Positions 1 to 8,254 of a stretch of DNA of 64,000 nucleotides are shown here, one piece after another. The position numbers were made by a program, and so were the translations under genes. The stretch is from Albibacillus kandeliae. GTDB lineage: Bacteria; Pseudomonadota; Alphaproteobacteria; Rhodobacterales; Rhodobacteraceae. Positions within the stretch are counted from its first letter, which is position 1. Each line of letters begins with the position of its first letter. Under the pieces are notes generated by a model, which worked only from the letters and a program-made list of their open reading frames with translations, did no database searches and was not told the DNA's origin. The stretch covers positions 668,916 through 732,915 of the forward strand of contig NZ_QEHM01000003.1 in the NCBI RefSeq assembly GCF_003116585.1, in the 5' to 3' direction.

Positions 1-372
1 GCGCTCTTCCGCCGGACGCTGGCGCAGGGCCTGGTTGATGCGCGCGAGAAAGTCCTTATCGGAGGCAAAGCTCTCTTGCCGCGCAAGGGTGAATTCGCGG
101 CGGGGGTCCGGATCGGCGTAGCCGAAGACAAGGTCGCCACTGTGGTGCGCGGGCGGGATCGAGACGGTGAGTTCGAGATAGCTCAGCCGGTCCGAGCGCC
201 GGAATCCGAACGAACCGTCAGGCTCCTGTGCGCGCGAGCTTGCGGCGAAGATGGTGAAGGGGGTTCCGACCTCCAGTGCGTCGGGGCGCACCGGGGTCGC
301 ACTTCTGTCGGTGCAGGCCGCGACGACCAGCAGGATCAGAAGGAACAGGGTCGGTCGCGGGCTCCGGCACAT
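1..372 (-). CDS. Lipoprotein with probable DUF900-type alpha/beta hydrolase domain (3' end cut by window)
   Basis: Reading the minus strand from the ATG at 372 gives 124 codons with no stop before the window edge, so the C-terminal part is missing. The first 20 residues form a lipoprotein signal: two Arg, a hydrophobic stretch, and the lipobox VVAAC with the acylated Cys near residue 20. The following region (VGTPFTIFAASSRAQE, then FRRSDRLSYLELTVSIPP, then DLVFGYADP) resembles the N-terminal strand region of DUF900-type esterases, which usually continue with a Ser-Asp-His hydrolase core of about 250 residues lying outside the window. The lipoprotein call is firm; the hydrolase assignment is inference from partial similarity. 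It is transcribed in the same direction as ilvE and starts 33 bases after the ilvE stop. Confidence 0.6.
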   Translation of the reverse strand, partial: MCRSPRPTLFLLILLVVAACTDRSATPVRPDALEVGTPFTIFAASSRAQEPDGSFGFRRSDRLSYLELTVSIPPAHHSGDLVFGYADPDPRREFTLARQESFASDKDFLARINQALRQRPAEER

Positions 373-405
373 GTGGCAAGCCGTACCAGAGCCGCGCGAA
401 GGGCG

Positions 406-1278
406 CTAGCCGTGGCTGCGCACCAGCTTTTCGTAGCTGCCGGCGATGTCCTTGGTCAGGTCGCCGACTTCGAAGTTGTAGTCGCCGATCTGGCCGACCG
501 GGGTCACTTCGGCCGCGGTGCCGGTCAGCCAGCACTGCTGGAAGCCTTCCATCTCGGCGGGCTCGATATGCCGCTCGTGCACCTTGATCTGCTTGTCCTT
601 CAGCATCCCGATCACGGTCTGACGGGTCAGGCCGTTGAGGAAGCAATCGGCCATCGGGGTGTGAACCTCGCCGTCCTTGACGAAGAAGATGTTCGCGCCA
701 GTCGCCTCGGCCACGTAGCCGCGGTAGTCCATGAAAAGCGCGTCCGAGCAGCCCTTGGCCTCGGCCGCGTGCTTGGACATGGTGCAGATCATGTAGAGAC
801 CCGCGGCCTTGGCATGGACCGGAATGGTCTCGGGCGAGGGGCGCTTCCACTTGGAGATGTCGAGCTTGGCGCCCTTGAACTTGGCGTCGCCATAGTAGTT
901 GCCCCACTCCCAGCCGGCGATGGCAAGGCGGACGGGGTTGCGGGCGGCGGAAACGCCCATGTCCTCGCCGGCGCCGCGCCATGCGACGGCGCGCACGTAG
1001 GCGTCGGTCCAGCCGTTGGCTTCCAGCATGGCGTACTTGGCCGCCTCGATCTCCTCAACAGTGTAGGGGATCTCGAAGTCCAGCATCCGGGCGGAGTTGA
1101 TCAGGCGCTGGGAATGTTCCACGCCCTTGAAGATCTTGCCGCTGTAGCAACGCTCTCCCTCGAACACCGAGCTGGCGTAGTGCATCGCGTGAGTCAGGAT
1201 GTGTACATTCGCCTGGCGCCAATCGATGAGTTTGCCATCCATCCAGATCTTGCCGTCGCGGTCGTCATATCCCGACAT
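406..1278 (-). CDS. ilvE: Branched-chain amino acid aminotransferase
   Basis: This PLP enzyme transfers the amino group between glutamate and the 2-oxo acids of valine, leucine and isoleucine. The 290-residue product is the usual length for fold type IV IlvE. It begins MSGYDDRDGKIWMDGKLI and contains the hallmark HAMHYASSVFEGERCY region and the glycine-rich GTAAEVTPVGQIGDY cofactor-binding region near the C-terminus. The start at 1278 is preferred over in-frame upstream codons because AGGAG lies eight bases before it. The gene is divergent from the MarR-type regulator; its likely promoter (-35 at 1388-1393, -10 at 1365-1370) overlaps an inverted repeat that may be that regulator's operator. 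Confidence 0.93.
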   Translation of the reverse strand: MSGYDDRDGKIWMDGKLIDWRQANVHILTHAMHYASSVFEGERCYSGKIFKGVEHSQRLINSARMLDFEIPYTVEEIEAAKYAMLEANGWTDAYVRAVAWRGAGEDMGVSAARNPVRLAIAGWEWGNYYGDAKFKGAKLDISKWKRPSPETIPVHAKAAGLYMICTMSKHAAEAKGCSDALFMDYRGYVAEATGANIFFVKDGEVHTPMADCFLNGLTRQTVIGMLKDKQIKVHERHIEPAEMEGFQQCWLTGTAAEVTPVGQIGDYNFEVGDLTKDIAGSYEKLVRSHG

Positions 1279-1364
1279 GTTTCTACTCCTGCGTGCGAGG
1301 GGGGTTTGCGTTTGTTGCGTCATCCACGCCGGATAAGGACATATTCTTGCGTGAAAACTGCGAT

Positions 1365-1393
1365 TCGATACCGCTTGACACTTGGAAAGTCAA
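1365..1393 (-). promoter_or_regulatory. Candidate ilvE promoter overlapped by an imperfect palindrome (possible MarR operator)
   Basis: On the minus strand TTGACT (1388-1393) and TATCGA (1365-1370) are separated by 17 bases, a good sigma-70 fit for ilvE. The 19-base element TTGACACTTGGAAAGTCAA at 1375-1393 is an imperfect palindrome (seven of nine positions pair) covering the -35 box and part of the spacer. MarR-family proteins usually bind palindromes of about this size in their divergent intergenic regions, so the adjacent MarR protein is the obvious candidate ligand. Confidence 0.5.
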
Positions 1394-1434
1394 TAACGCT
1401 GACTTATGCTGATGAAAAAAGCGACACGGTGAGA

Positions 1435-1950
1435 ATGATTATGTCGGACGGGCGCCCCACCGGGGGGTATGGTGGCGAAAGCCTTTTGTTCCTTACCGAT
1501 GAACAGCTTCGGCAGGGGATCGAGGCCATGTTCTTTGCCTATCGCGGCTTCACCGCAGACCCCGATCGTATCCTCGCCGAGATTGCCTATGGGCGCGCGC
1601 ATCACCGCGCGATCCACTTTATCAACCGCGCGCCGGGGACCACAGTCAACAACCTGCTATCGATCCTGGGGGTGACGAAACAATCGCTCAACCGGGTGCT
1701 GCGGACGCTGGTCGGCGACGGGCTGGTCGAGAGCCGGGTCGGCCCGGTCGACAAGCGCGAGCGACACCTCTACCTCACCGACAAGGGCAAGGCGCTGGAA
1801 TCCACCCTGTCGGATGCCCAGCGTGCGCGGATGCGCGCCGCCTATCGCGATGCCGGGCCGGAGGCCGTTGCCGGGTTCCGGCAGGTTCTCGAAGCCATGA
1901 TGGACCCGGAGATGCGCCGGGCCTACACGCGCCTGAGGGATGGAAGCTGA
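1435..1950 (+). CDS. petP: MarR-family transcriptional regulator (PetP-like)
   Basis: A 171-residue winged-helix regulator. The central DNA-binding region (TTVNNLLSILGVTKQSLNRV, then LVGDGLVESRVGPVDKRERHLYLTDKGK) is the MarR helix-turn-helix followed by the wing with the family's DxRxR-type motif. The start is uncertain: GTG 1429, ATG 1435 and ATG 1441 are all in frame, with no strong Shine-Dalgarno. A longer upstream open frame is antisense to ilvE and is rejected. The stop overlaps the next gene's start (TGATG), so the two are translationally coupled. In Rhodobacter capsulatus a MarR-type PetP accompanies the response regulator PetR upstream of the cytochrome bc1 genes; here the pair is intact but no fbc genes follow, so the symbol is by analogy. 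Confidence 0.75.
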   Translation: MIMSDGRPTGGYGGESLLFLTDEQLRQGIEAMFFAYRGFTADPDRILAEIAYGRAHHRAIHFINRAPGTTVNNLLSILGVTKQSLNRVLRTLVGDGLVESRVGPVDKRERHLYLTDKGKALESTLSDAQRARMRAAYRDAGPEAVAGFRQVLEAMMDPEMRRAYTRLRDGS

Positions 1951-2651
1951 TGCGCGAACTCGATGCCCACCTGCTGATCGTCGACGACGACGAGCGGATC
2001 CGTGACCTGCTCAAGAAGTTCCTGGTCCGCCAGGGGTTCCTCGTGACAGCCGCCCGCGACGCGGCCCATGCGCGACGGGTGCTCTCGGGGCTCGATTTCG
2101 ACATGATCGTGCTGGATGTGATGATGCCCGGCGAGGATGGCATCAGCCTGACCCGCGCGCTGCGCGAAACCCACAAGACCCCGATCCTGCTGCTGACCGC
2201 CAAGGGCGAGACCGAGAACCGGATTGCGGGGCTCGAGGCGGGGGCGGATGATTACCTTGCCAAGCCGTTCGAGCCGAAGGAGTTACTGCTGCGGATCAAC
2301 GCGATCCTGCGCCGTATGCCCGAGACTCCGGCAGAGGCGACGGTGCCGAAGATCCTGCACCTGGGGCCGATCCGCTACGATATCGAACGCGGAGAGATGT
2401 GGCAGGGAGAGGACCTGATCCGCCTGACCGCGACCGAGAGCCAGCTGATGCGCATTTTCTCGGCCCGCCCCGGCGAGGCCGTAAGCCGCAGCAAGCTGGT
2501 CGAGGACCTGGGTCGCGATCGCGGACAGGCGCAGGAACGCGCGGTGGACGTCCAGATCACGCGGCTCCGGCGCAAGATCGAGGCCGACCCGAAGCAGCCG
2601 CGATACCTGCAGACCGTGCGCGGCGCAGGTTACATGCTGGCACCGGACTGA
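1950..2651 (+). CDS. petR: OmpR-family response regulator (PetR-like, no kinase nearby)
   Basis: A 233-residue two-domain regulator. The receiver domain (about residues 7-120) has the acidic pair Asp12-Asp13, the phosphoacceptor Asp56 in IVLDVMMPGEDG, Thr83 and Lys105 in AKPFEP. The C-terminal winged helix (about 135-230) ends with the typical RLRRKIEADPKQPRYLQTVR and GAGYML motifs of the OmpR/PhoB class. It overlaps the MarR gene by one base. No histidine kinase gene is present on either side, as for PetR of Rhodobacter. The response regulator call is firm; the PetR name rests on pairing with the MarR protein and overall resemblance. Confidence 0.85.
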   Translation: MRELDAHLLIVDDDERIRDLLKKFLVRQGFLVTAARDAAHARRVLSGLDFDMIVLDVMMPGEDGISLTRALRETHKTPILLLTAKGETENRIAGLEAGADDYLAKPFEPKELLLRINAILRRMPETPAEATVPKILHLGPIRYDIERGEMWQGEDLIRLTATESQLMRIFSARPGEAVSRSKLVEDLGRDRGQAQERAVDVQITRLRRKIEADPKQPRYLQTVRGAGYMLAPD

Positions 2652-2700
2652 CCGGGCTGGTCTAAAGCATTACCCGAACAATGAAGGACAGGATGCCGAC

Positions 2701-3633
2701 ATGACCACGGCGCTGATCACCCATCCCGACTGCCTGAAACACGTGACACCAGAGGGGCACCCCGAACAGGTTGCGCGGCTGGAATACGTGCTGGAGGCGC
2801 TGACCCCGCTCGATCTGTTGCGCATCGAGGCGCCGCTGGCATCGGACGCGGACCTGCTGCGCGTTCACCCGCAGGACTACATCGACATGCTGGGGCCGCG
2901 TGTTCCGGAAGAGGGCCAGATCGCGCTCGACGAGGATACGTGGCTTTCGCCGGGGTCACTGGACGCTGCGCGCCGCGCTGCGGGTGCGGTGGTTCGGGCA
3001 GTCGACATGGTGCTCTCGGGCGAGGTCGGAAACGCCTTTGCCGCGATCCGTCCTCCCGGGCATCACGCCGAAACGGCAAAGCCGATGGGTTTCTGCATCT
3101 TCGGCAATGCCGCGCTGGCGGCGAAATACGCGCTGGATCATCACGGGCTGAGCCGTGTCGCGGTGGTCGACTTTGACGTGCACCACGGCAATGGCACGCA
3201 GGATCTGCTGTGGAACGAGCCGCGCGCGCTGGTGGTGACCAGCCAGCAGGTCCCGCTCTGGCCCGGCACCGGTGAAGCCTCGGAGCGAGGCGCGCATGAC
3301 AACATCCTGAACGTTCCCCTGCCCCCGGAAAGCGACGGCGCCGTCATGCGGTCTGCCTATTCCGATGAGGTGTTTCCGCGGCTGAAGGCGTTCCAGCCTG
3401 AACTGATCATCCTGTCGGCCGGGTTCGATTGCCACCGCGACGATCCGCTGGCCAATCTGAACTGGGCGACGGAAGACTATGCCTGGCTTACCGCCGAACT
3501 GTGCAAACTTGCCGACGAGCTTTGCGGCGGGAGCGTGGTCTCGACTTTGGAAGGCGGCTATGATCTGAAGGCCCTGGCCGCCTCGGCGAAGGCGCATGTG
3601 GAAGAACTGGTGAGGGCCGCGAGCGATGACTGA
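2701..3633 (+). CDS. Histone deacetylase-family (AcuC/acetylpolyamine amidohydrolase-like) protein
   Basis: A 310-residue class II-type deacetylase fold. The metal and catalytic motifs are present: RPPGHHAE with the tandem histidines (about residues 122-128), VDFDVHHGNGTQ supplying the Asp-x-His zinc ligands, and LSAGFDCHRDDPL supplying the third Asp. It should hydrolyse acetyl-lysine or an acetylated amine or polyamine in the cytoplasm; the substrate cannot be told from sequence. An AAGGACAGG ribosome-binding region precedes the ATG. The gene overlaps xseB by eight bases, making it the first gene of a run through ispA and dxs that is commonly conserved in this family of bacteria. Confidence 0.88.
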   Translation: MTTALITHPDCLKHVTPEGHPEQVARLEYVLEALTPLDLLRIEAPLASDADLLRVHPQDYIDMLGPRVPEEGQIALDEDTWLSPGSLDAARRAAGAVVRAVDMVLSGEVGNAFAAIRPPGHHAETAKPMGFCIFGNAALAAKYALDHHGLSRVAVVDFDVHHGNGTQDLLWNEPRALVVTSQQVPLWPGTGEASERGAHDNILNVPLPPESDGAVMRSAYSDEVFPRLKAFQPELIILSAGFDCHRDDPLANLNWATEDYAWLTAELCKLADELCGGSVVSTLEGGYDLKALAASAKAHVEELVRAASDD

Positions 3634-3868
3634 CACACCCGTATCGGAAATGAGTTTCGAACAGGCGATGAAAGAGCTGGAGTCGGTTGTCGACCAGCTC
3701 GAGCGCGGCGACGTGCCGCTCGACGCCTCGATCACGCTCTACGAACGGGGCGCCGCGCTGAAGAAGCGCTGCGAGGAAGAGCTGAAGCGGGCCGAGGAAA
3801 AGGTCGCCGCGATCACGCTCGACGCCGATGGCCAACCGACGGGGACCAAGCCGGTCGAAGGCCTCTAA
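3626..3868 (+). CDS. xseB: Exodeoxyribonuclease VII small subunit
   Basis: An 80-residue protein of normal XseB length. The conserved core SFEQAMKELESVVDQLERGD, then LDASITLYERGAALKKRCEE, forms the helical hairpin that wraps the large subunit XseA. With XseA it degrades single-stranded DNA to oligonucleotides. The start lies inside the end of the deacetylase gene (eight-base overlap), and the stop is followed immediately by the GTG start of ispA. The large-subunit gene xseA is not in the window. Confidence 0.93.
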   Translation: MTDTPVSEMSFEQAMKELESVVDQLERGDVPLDASITLYERGAALKKRCEEELKRAEEKVAAITLDADGQPTGTKPVEGL

Positions 3869-4735
3869 GTGTTCACCGCTGATCTGGCGGCGGCGACCAA
3901 AACGATCGCCGCCCACCTCGACACCGTTCTCGGCGGGCTCGCCGATGTGCCTGTCGTCTCGGCGATGCGCTATGCGGTGACCGGCGGCAAGGGTCTGCGC
4001 GGTTACCTCGTGCTGGAAAGTGCTCGGCTGCACGACATTGACGAGGCCCGCGCGATCTGGCCCGCCGCCGCCATCGAGGCGATGCACGCCTACAGCCTCG
4101 TTCACGACGACATGCCTTGCATGGACGACGATGACCTGCGCCGGGGCCAGCCGACGGTTCACGTGAAATGGGACGATGCCACTGCGGTTCTTGCCGGGGA
4201 TGCGCTGCAGGCGCTGGCCTTTGAACTTGCCGCTCACGCAGACTGCGGCCCTGCCGAGGTGCGGGCCGATCTGGCACTGAGCCTTGCCCGGGCGGCCGGT
4301 GCGCGTGGCATGGTTCTGGGCCAGGCGCTCGACATGGCGGCGGAAACCGCGAGCGTTCCCCTCACCCTCGACCAGATCACCGCGCTGCAGGCGGGCAAGA
4401 CCGGGGCGTTGATCGAATGGTCTGCCTGCGCGGGCGCGCGGCTTGCCGGTGCAGATATCCGACCCCTTTCAAACTACGCCCGAGACCTCGGTTTGGCGTT
4501 TCAGATCGCCGATGATATCCTCGATGTCGAAGGCGATGCGGACAAGGCGGGCAAGCGACTTCAGAAGGACGCTGCGGCCGGAAAGGCGACCTTCGTTTCG
4601 CTGCTGGGCCTCGGAGAGGCGAAACGCCGCGCAAACGAACTGATGCTATCCGCCTGCGCCGAGCTAGATACCTATGGATCACGGGCCGACAACTTGCGGG
4701 AAGCCGCCCGTTTCGTTATCTCGCGCGAGAGTTAA
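3869..4735 (+). CDS. ispA: Polyprenyl (geranyl/farnesyl) diphosphate synthase
   Basis: A 288-residue trans-prenyltransferase that condenses isopentenyl diphosphate with allylic diphosphates to make C10-C15 prenyl diphosphates. The first aspartate-rich motif is DDMPCMDDDDLRRGQ (about residues 87-101) and the second is FQIADDILDVEGD (about 211-223); both bind magnesium-diphosphate. GGKGLRGYL is the diphosphate-binding Lys/Arg segment. The start is GTG, placed directly after the xseB stop with no gap, so translation is probably coupled. It is followed by dxs, whose product begins the pathway that feeds this enzyme. Confidence 0.92.
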   Translation: MFTADLAAATKTIAAHLDTVLGGLADVPVVSAMRYAVTGGKGLRGYLVLESARLHDIDEARAIWPAAAIEAMHAYSLVHDDMPCMDDDDLRRGQPTVHVKWDDATAVLAGDALQALAFELAAHADCGPAEVRADLALSLARAAGARGMVLGQALDMAAETASVPLTLDQITALQAGKTGALIEWSACAGARLAGADIRPLSNYARDLGLAFQIADDILDVEGDADKAGKRLQKDAAAGKATFVSLLGLGEAKRRANELMLSACAELDTYGSRADNLREAARFVISRES

Positions 4736-4759
4736 CGCGCCCAGCCACAGGAGCCGACA

Positions 4760-6688
4760 GTGACCGACCGGCCCGCCACGCCCCTTCTCGACACCATCCA
4801 CCGGCCCGCCGACCTGAAACGGTTGTCGGATACGCAGCTGCGGCAGGTGGCGGACGAACTGAGGGCCGAGACGATCTCGGCCGTTTCGGTGACGGGCGGA
4901 CACTTGGGGGCCGGGCTTGGCGTGGTCGAACTGACCGTGGCGCTGCACGCCGTGTTCGATACGCCGCGTGACAAGATCATCTGGGACGTGGGCCACCAGT
5001 GCTATCCCCACAAGATCCTGACCGAGCGCCGGGACCGTATCCGGACCCTGCGCCAGAAGGATGGTCTGTCGGGATTCACCAAGCGCTCGGAAAGTCCCTA
5101 TGACCCCTTCGGGGCGGCGCATTCCTCCACCTCGATCAGCGCCGCGCTGGGCTTTGCCGTGGCGCGCGACCTCGGCGGCGTCACGCCCGAAGGTCTGGGC
5201 GATGCCATCGCGGTGATCGGCGACGGCGCGATGAGCGCGGGCATGGCCTTTGAGGCGATGAACAACGCGGGTCATCTGAAGAAACGGATGATCGTCATCC
5301 TGAACGACAACGAGATGAGCATCGCGCCCCCGGTCGGCGCGCTGTCGTCCTACCTGTCGCGGCTCTATGCCGAGGAACCCTTCCAGCAACTGAAGGACGC
5401 GGCGAAGGGTGCCGTTTCGTTGTTGCCCGGGCCGTTCCGCGAAGGTGCCAAGCGTGCCAAGGACATGCTGAAGGGCATGGCGATGGGCGGGACGCTGTTT
5501 GAATCGCTGGGGTTCTCGTACATCGGGCCGATCGACGGCCACGACATGGAGCAGCTTCTGCCGCTGCTGCGGATGGTGCGCGCGCGGGCGACAGGCCCGA
5601 TCCTGATCCACGCCCTTACCAAGAAGGGCAAGGGTTATCGCCCGGCCGAGGAAGCACGCGACAAGGGTCATGCCACGGCCAAGTTCAACGTGCTGACCGG
5701 CGAGCAGAAGAAGACGCCGTCGAACGCGCCGAGCTACACCAAGGTCTTCGGTGACGAACTGGCCCGGCTGGCTGCGGCAGACGACAAGATCTGCGCGGTG
5801 ACCGCAGCAATGCCGGATGGTACCGGGCTGAACCTCTTCGCGGAGCGCTTTCCCAGCCGCTGCTTTGACGTGGGGATCGCCGAGCAACACGGTGTGACCT
5901 TCTCTGCCGCCCTTGCCGCTGGCGGGATGAAGCCGTTCTGCACCATGTATTCGACCTTCCTGCAGCGCGGTTATGATCAGGTCGTGCATGATGTCGCAAT
6001 CCAGCGCCTGCCGGTGCGGTTTGCCATCGACCGGGCCGGTCTGGTCGGGGCCGACGGCGCGACCCATGCGGGCGCCTTCGATGTGGCCTACCTTGCCAAC
6101 CTGCCGGGCTTTGTCGTCATGGCCGCCGCGGATGAGGCGGAGTTGAAACACATGGTTGCCACTGCTGCTGCCCATTCCGACGGACCCATCGCGTTCCGCT
6201 ATCCGCGGGGCGAGGGCACCGGGGTCGACATGCCCGAGGCCGGGTCCATCCTGGAAATCGGCAAAGGCCGTATGATCCGCGAGGGCAAGCGCGTCGCCAT
6301 CCTGTCGTTCGGCACGCGTCTGGCCGAGGTCGAAAAGGCCGCCGAGGCGCTGGGCGCCAAAGGGATCACGCCAACCATCGCGGATGCCCGCTTCGCCAAA
6401 CCGTTGGACCGGGGCATGATCCTGGACCTTGCCGCGCGGCACGAGGCGTTGATCACCATCGAGGAAGGCGCGGTCGGCGGCTTTGGCAGCCACGTCGCAC
6501 AGCTGCTCGCCGACGAGGGTGTTTTCGACACCGGGCTGAAGTTCCGCTCGATGGTCCTGCCGGATATCTTCATCGATCAGGCCAGCCCCGCCGACATGTA
6601 CGCGGTTGCAGGCATGAACGCGGACGACATCGAGGCAAAGGTGCTGGACGTTCTGGGCGTTGCCCGGATCGGCGAACGGCGCGCCTGA
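4760..6688 (+). CDS. dxs: 1-deoxy-D-xylulose-5-phosphate synthase
   Basis: A 642-residue thiamine diphosphate enzyme that condenses pyruvate with glyceraldehyde 3-phosphate, the first and flux-controlling step of the MEP isoprenoid pathway. The N-terminal domain has the catalytic His region [11 protein letters not shown], the TPP motif [18 protein letters not shown] and [16 protein letters not shown]. The pyrimidine-binding domain has [12 protein letters not shown] and [15 protein letters not shown]. The C-terminal transketolase domain is complete. The GTG start is supported by CAGGAG upstream. Length and motifs are normal. A fosmidomycin-type efflux pump lies farther along the window (31206-32414); fosmidomycin blocks the next enzyme of this pathway. 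Confidence 0.96.
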   Translation: MTDRPATPLLDTIHRPADLKRLSDTQLRQVADELRAETISAVSVTGGHLGAGLGVVELTVALHAVFDTPRDKIIWDVGHQCYPHKILTERRDRIRTLRQKDGLSGFTKRSESPYDPFGAAHSSTSISAALGFAVARDLGGVTPEGLGDAIAVIGDGAMSAGMAFEAMNNAGHLKKRMIVILNDNEMSIAPPVGALSSYLSRLYAEEPFQQLKDAAKGAVSLLPGPFREGAKRAKDMLKGMAMGGTLFESLGFSYIGPIDGHDMEQLLPLLRMVRARATGPILIHALTKKGKGYRPAEEARDKGHATAKFNVLTGEQKKTPSNAPSYTKVFGDELARLAAADDKICAVTAAMPDGTGLNLFAERFPSRCFDVGIAEQHGVTFSAALAAGGMKPFCTMYSTFLQRGYDQVVHDVAIQRLPVRFAIDRAGLVGADGATHAGAFDVAYLANLPGFVVMAAADEAELKHMVATAAAHSDGPIAFRYPRGEGTGVDMPEAGSILEIGKGRMIREGKRVAILSFGTRLAEVEKAAEALGAKGITPTIADARFAKPLDRGMILDLAARHEALITIEEGAVGGFGSHVAQLLADEGVFDTGLKFRSMVLPDIFIDQASPADMYAVAGMNADDIEAKVLDVLGVARIGERRA

Positions 6689-7285
6689 TTACAGCAGGAA
6701 CCAGGTTGTCACTCCGGCCCCGGCCCCGATGACCGAATACCCCAGCAGGGTATAAAGCCCATCGTGCGTCAGCAGGCCGAAGGCGATGAGCGCGATGGCG
6801 AAGGCGCCGACCGAGGTGAACATCGGCAGAAGTTCGAGCGGCGGCCAGACCAGCGGCAGGAAAGTGCAGACGGCGAAGGCAAAGACGCGGGGCGCGCCCT
6901 CGGTCAGGATCCGAAGCCGGGGGCGGGAATGCCGGTCGATCCACGCACAGGGTTTTCGCAGCCAGTTGATGGCGCCGTGCAGCCGCTCGGCGGGAATCTG
7001 GCGCCGCATCAGGAAGCCCGGCAGCCAGAGGTGATCGCGTCTGGCAAGCCCCTGAACACCGATGGTCAGCAGCAGCAGGGCCGAAAAGGTCGGAACCGTG
7101 GGAATGCCGGAGATCGGAGACACCACGATCACCGAGATCGCGAGGATCAGCGGAGTGAAGGACCTGTCGCCGATATGGCGCAGCATCTCGGCCACCGTCA
7201 CCTTCTTGCCGTCCGGCGCCTCCTCAAGAATGTCGAGCAGCTCGGTCAGGCTCCGGGGACTGGTGGCCTGTTGGGTTGCCGTCAT
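6689..7285 (-). CDS. ExoD-family exopolysaccharide synthesis membrane protein
   Basis: A 198-residue integral membrane protein of the ExoD family (first described in Sinorhizobium, where loss affects exopolysaccharide and alkali tolerance; the biochemical role is unknown). Evidence is the conserved N-terminal block SLTELLDILEEAPDGKKVTV followed by ISPISGIPTVPTF-like residues (here VVSPISGIPTVPTFSAL), an internal basic loop, and three to four hydrophobic segments in the second half. It ends exactly at the dxs stop on the opposite strand (convergent, no spacer, no terminator seen). Its start overlaps the stop of the upstream epimerase gene by four bases. Confidence 0.85.
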   Translation of the reverse strand: MTATQQATSPRSLTELLDILEEAPDGKKVTVAEMLRHIGDRSFTPLILAISVIVVSPISGIPTVPTFSALLLLTIGVQGLARRDHLWLPGFLMRRQIPAERLHGAINWLRKPCAWIDRHSRPRLRILTEGAPRVFAFAVCTFLPLVWPPLELLPMFTSVGAFAIALIAFGLLTHDGLYTLLGYSVIGAGAGVTTWFLL

Positions 7286-8145
7286 CTAGGCGGGTCTTCC
7301 TCTTGCAGCAGGGCGGCCAGCCCGGAGCGATAGTCGGGATAGCGCAGTACGACACCCAACTCGTTCTTGAGCCTGTCGTTCCGCACCCGCTTGCTTTCGG
7401 CGTAGAAAGATCGCGCCATCGGGGTCATCTCGGCCTCGTCGAAGGCGACTTCCGGTGGCACGGGAAGGCCAAGCAGCTCTGCCGCATGGGCGATGACATC
7501 CTGCGGCGGCGCGGGATCGTCGTCGCAGAGGTTGTAGATCGCGCCGGGGTTCGGCTGGGCGATGGAGGCGGCAAGGACCTGCGCGATGTCTTCCACGTGG
7601 ATGCGCGAAAAGACCTGTCCGGGCTTCACGATGCGCCGCGCGGTGCCGGCCTTGACCTTGGCAAAGGGACCGCGCCCCGGACCGTAGATGCCGGCGAGAC
7701 GGAAGATGTGCAGGGGCAATCCGGGAATGGCTTGCCATTCGGCTTCGGCGTCGACCCGCCAGCGGCCGCGTCGCGTGGAAGGGGTCAGCGGGGTGCTTTC
7801 GTCCACCCAGCCGCCCTGATGGTCGCCGTAGACGCCGGTGGTCGACAGGTATCCCGCCCATTCGAGGCGCGGGGCAAGCTTGGTGATGCGCGCACGGAGG
7901 CTGCCCAGCACCGGGTCGCCCTCGGCGGTGGGCCCCGCCGAGATCAGCAGGTGTGTGGCCTCTTCCAGCGCGGCGGTCATGTCGGCGCCGGGGAAAACCA
8001 CCGGCTCCACCCCCTGTGCCCTGAGTGATTCGGCCTTGTCCGCAGACCGGGTGGTGCCGATGACGCGCCATCCCTGCGGCAGAAGCAGCCGGGTGAGCGC
8101 CTGCGCCGAATAGCCATGTCCGAACGAAAACAGTGTCTTGGTCAT
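7282..8145 (-). CDS. NAD(P)-dependent epimerase/dehydratase-family (extended SDR) protein
   Basis: A 287-residue Rossmann-fold protein. The N-terminus TKTLFSFGHGYSAQALTRLL gives a variant of the GxxGxxG nucleotide motif (FGHGYSA). The catalytic tyrosine is probably in YLSTTGVYGD, with a downstream RLAGIYGPGR segment typical of the YeeZ-like atypical SDR group. The start at 8145 is chosen because it places the nucleotide motif at residues 8-14; the longer upstream frame would run into the paa promoter. Substrate unknown. It is divergent from the paa operon and coupled to ExoD by a four-base overlap. Confidence 0.82.
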   Translation of the reverse strand: MTKTLFSFGHGYSAQALTRLLLPQGWRVIGTTRSADKAESLRAQGVEPVVFPGADMTAALEEATHLLISAGPTAEGDPVLGSLRARITKLAPRLEWAGYLSTTGVYGDHQGGWVDESTPLTPSTRRGRWRVDAEAEWQAIPGLPLHIFRLAGIYGPGRGPFAKVKAGTARRIVKPGQVFSRIHVEDIAQVLAASIAQPNPGAIYNLCDDDPAPPQDVIAHAAELLGLPVPPEVAFDEAEMTPMARSFYAESKRVRNDRLKNELGVVLRYPDYRSGLAALLQEEDPPR

Positions 8146-8181
8146 GCCCCTAGATGAGCCGGGCGGACGAGTCGCGCAAGT

Positions 8182-8224
8182 GTTACGAAAAAATCTTGAT
8201 TGATTAACTTTCGTAACATATATT
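8182..8224 (+). promoter_or_regulatory. paa operon promoter with flanking 9-base inverted repeat (putative operator)
   Basis: A strong sigma-70-type promoter: TTGATT at 8196-8201 and TATATT at 8219-8224 with exactly 17 bases between. Perfect 9-base arms GTTACGAAA (8182-8190) and TTTCGTAAC (8209-8217) are placed with an 18-base gap: the left arm just upstream of the -35 box, the right arm inside the spacer. A bound repressor would block polymerase, as expected for a phenylacetyl-CoA-responsive regulator of the TetR or GntR type. No such regulator gene is in the window. Confidence 0.6.
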
Positions 8225-8254
8225 CGAGCTACCGGTTTGGAGGAGCCTAGAGCC

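Noticed and set aside
76-1434. Long plus-strand open frame leading into the MarR gene
   Set aside because: It is antisense to the lipoprotein and ilvE, with no domain of its own; only the part from about 1435 encodes the MarR protein.
4679-6493. 604-codon minus-strand open frame across dxs
   Set aside because: Antisense to a complete dxs with all motifs; its translation is rich in Arg, Gly and His and has no recognisable fold. It is a GC-rich shadow.
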